5,923 nt of DNA from contig CAIRTT010000491.1 of NCBI GenBank assembly GCA_903881535.1, positions 1-5,923 on the forward strand, in the 5' to 3' direction. The notes beneath the pieces are model-generated. The model did not search any database. It saw only the letters and a list, made by a program, of their open reading frames with translations, and was not told the origin of the DNA. The DNA is from an uncultured Armatimonadota bacterium (lineage in GTDB: Bacteria > Armatimonadota > Armatimonadia > Armatimonadales > Armatimonadaceae). The position numbers were made by a program, and so were the translations under genes. Within the stretch, counting starts at the first letter, position 1; each line of letters begins with the position of its first letter. Of this stretch, positions 5,003 to 5,923 are shown piece by piece.

Positions 5003-5923
5003 CTCATTCATATCGTCAGCCTCCCGACCAATGACCTCGTCAAGGTCTTGCAGAAAAATGGCATTCAGCACCAAGTACATGCAACGCAAAGTTCTGCGAT
5101 TGATGCGGCAAAGCGAGGCGATGCCCTTCTCTTGCTTGCAGAAACGTATCCGGAAACACGAACCACGGTGGATGACGCTACCTGGCAGGCTACGACAGAA
5201 AAGAAATTGCGTTTGTTTGTGGAATACCCGGCGACCATCCCCGGAATTCCCACAGCGGCGCCACGGCGGACACACTGGGAACGTGCGGTTGTTACGACGG
5301 ATGCCTTCGGTGAAGGCGTGCAGCGTAACCGCATTCTTGCCATTCATGGCTGTCATTTCATCCCTATGTCTCTTCCAAACACCCTAATTGCGATTGGACG
5401 CGTTGCAGGTTTTGACCGGGCGGTCTTCGGACCCGCGCGCGACAGTCAGCCAATCCTTGGCATCCAAACCCTGGAAATGAATGTGGAAGTTTTGCTGGCA
5501 TCCAGCAAACTCAGCTGCTTTGTACGGGCGCGCTACGCGCCGACGGATGCCTGGATTGCCATTTGGACGTACATTTTGCGCTGGCTGGCTCCGTCGTCGG
5601 ACATCAAACAATTGACCTGGGATGCCGCTGTCCGCCCGATGTACACGAAAACCGCTCCCCTGCCGCCAAATGCCGAAGTCGCCGCGCTGCGCCGCGGAAT
5701 TGAGTGGTTTTACACATCACGGATGCTGGTTCACTCCACCATGCTCCCAACCTACAACCAGACGACGAATGGCCCTGAGCCTGCATCCGCCGATACGCCC
5801 CCGGATGTCCCTTGGCCGTTTGGACACCGCACAGGCCGGATGCCAAGCTTGCGCACACCGATCGGGGATGGCTCCCTCGGTATTCTGGAAGGCTTTGATG
5901 CGCGTATTTTTCAGGATGGCACC
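4991..5923 (+). CDS. Glycosidase-like protein with ThuA/GATase-like N-terminus (3' end outside window)
   Basis: The frame is open from ATG 4991 to the right edge, 311 codons with no stop. ATG 4991 is preceded by AAGGG, and an in-frame TAA at 4976-4978 excludes earlier starts. Residues 1-80 alternate strands and helices as in ThuA/glutamine-amidotransferase-like folds (LIHIVSL, then GDALLLLAETYP and LRLFVEYP). Residues about 95-170 look beta-rich (RAVVTTDAFGEG, RILAIHGCHFI, AGFDRAVFG). From about 180 helices predominate (APTDAWIAIWTYILRWL, EVAALRRGIEWFYTSRML), with GDGSLGILEGFDARI at 292-306. This arrangement resembles large uncharacterised proteins of polysaccharide-degrading bacteria whose C-terminal part is a six-hairpin (alpha/alpha)6 glycosidase-like toroid. 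That assignment is from memory and tentative. No signal peptide is evident, so it is probably cytoplasmic. The divergent GH4 neighbour supports a role in glycoside breakdown. A catalytic residue cannot be named, and the gene continues past the window. Confidence 0.85.
   Translation, partial: MAKPLIHIVSLPTNDLVKVLQKNGIQHQVHATQSSAIDAAKRGDALLLLAETYPETRTTVDDATWQATTEKKLRLFVEYPATIPGIPTAAPRRTHWERAVVTTDAFGEGVQRNRILAIHGCHFIPMSLPNTLIAIGRVAGFDRAVFGPARDSQPILGIQTLEMNVEVLLASSKLSCFVRARYAPTDAWIAIWTYILRWLAPSSDIKQLTWDAAVRPMYTKTAPLPPNAEVAALRRGIEWFYTSRMLVHSTMLPTYNQTTNGPEPASADTPPDVPWPFGHRTGRMPSLRTPIGDGSLGILEGFDARIFQDGT

Noticed and set aside
4913..5356. Leftward frame of the GH4 gene staying open 148 codons beyond its start
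   Set aside because: It lies opposite the coding sequence of the rightward gene, encodes no recognisable domain, and the GH4 fold begins after 4912, where a ribosome binding site is present.
4686..5387. Plus-strand 233-codon open frame across the GH4/glycosidase boundary
   Set aside because: It crosses the intergenic region and lies in another frame over two genes with clear domains. Its composition (Arg/Ser/Pro/Met-rich) is typical of a shadow frame.
1..5923. Mobile elements, tRNA/rRNA genes, CRISPR arrays, toxin-antitoxin or phage-defence genes
   Set aside because: No transposase, recombinase, terminal inverted repeats, RNA gene folds or defence motifs were seen. The window is almost fully occupied by metabolic genes.

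Overview
The window is about 5.9 kb of bacterial DNA. It holds one leftward (minus-strand) operon of five genes, a divergent plus-strand gene that runs off the right edge, and the end of an unidentified plus-strand gene at the left edge. GC content looks moderate (roughly 50-57% by eye). The genes have clear Shine-Dalgarno sites or coupled starts. The host cannot be named from this stretch. A GH4 alpha-galactosidase next to a ThuA-like/six-hairpin-type glycosidase-like protein is the kind of content I associate with polysaccharide-degrading bacteria (Verrucomicrobiota/Lentisphaerota/Planctomycetota, Bacteroidota or Paenibacillus-like Firmicutes), but this is a weak inference.

Layout from left to right: (1) 2-226, plus strand, C-terminal part of an unrecognised protein, converging on (2) 233-469, minus strand, a small acyl carrier protein (ACP). 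(3) 542-2518, minus, is a 658-residue FkbH-like protein with TPR-like and SGNH-like N-terminal regions, a HAD-IIIC core and a GNAT-like C-terminus. (4) 2521-2889, minus, is a small AcpS-type 4'-phosphopantetheinyl transferase. (5) 2886-3497, minus, is a left-handed beta-helix (hexapeptide-repeat) acyltransferase with a GTG start. (6) 3500-4912, minus, is a MelA-like GH4 NAD/Mn-dependent alpha-galactosidase and the first gene of the operon. A 78-bp divergent intergenic region (4913-4990) carries two imperfect palindromes. (7) 4991 to the right edge, plus, is at least 311 residues of a glycosidase-like protein.

On the minus strand the junctions are 2 bp (GH4/acyltransferase), a 4-bp ATGA overlap (acyltransferase/PPTase), 2 bp (PPTase/FkbH) and 72 bp (FkbH/ACP), so one transcript is very likely. 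By known family chemistry, the PPTase would convert the ACP to its holo form. The FkbH protein would load it with a C3 unit from 1,3-bisphosphoglycerate, giving glyceryl-S-ACP. The beta-helix acyltransferase is a candidate to pass an acyl group to a sugar or other hydroxyl acceptor. No ketosynthase, acyltransferase domain or methoxymalonyl-forming dehydrogenase is visible, so a classical polyketide extender-unit pathway is not supported inside the window.

The most interesting point is this compact ACP/FkbH/PPTase/acyltransferase cassette joined to a glycosidase gene. It may be a glyceryl (or related acyl) transfer system acting on a carbohydrate, but that function is inference.
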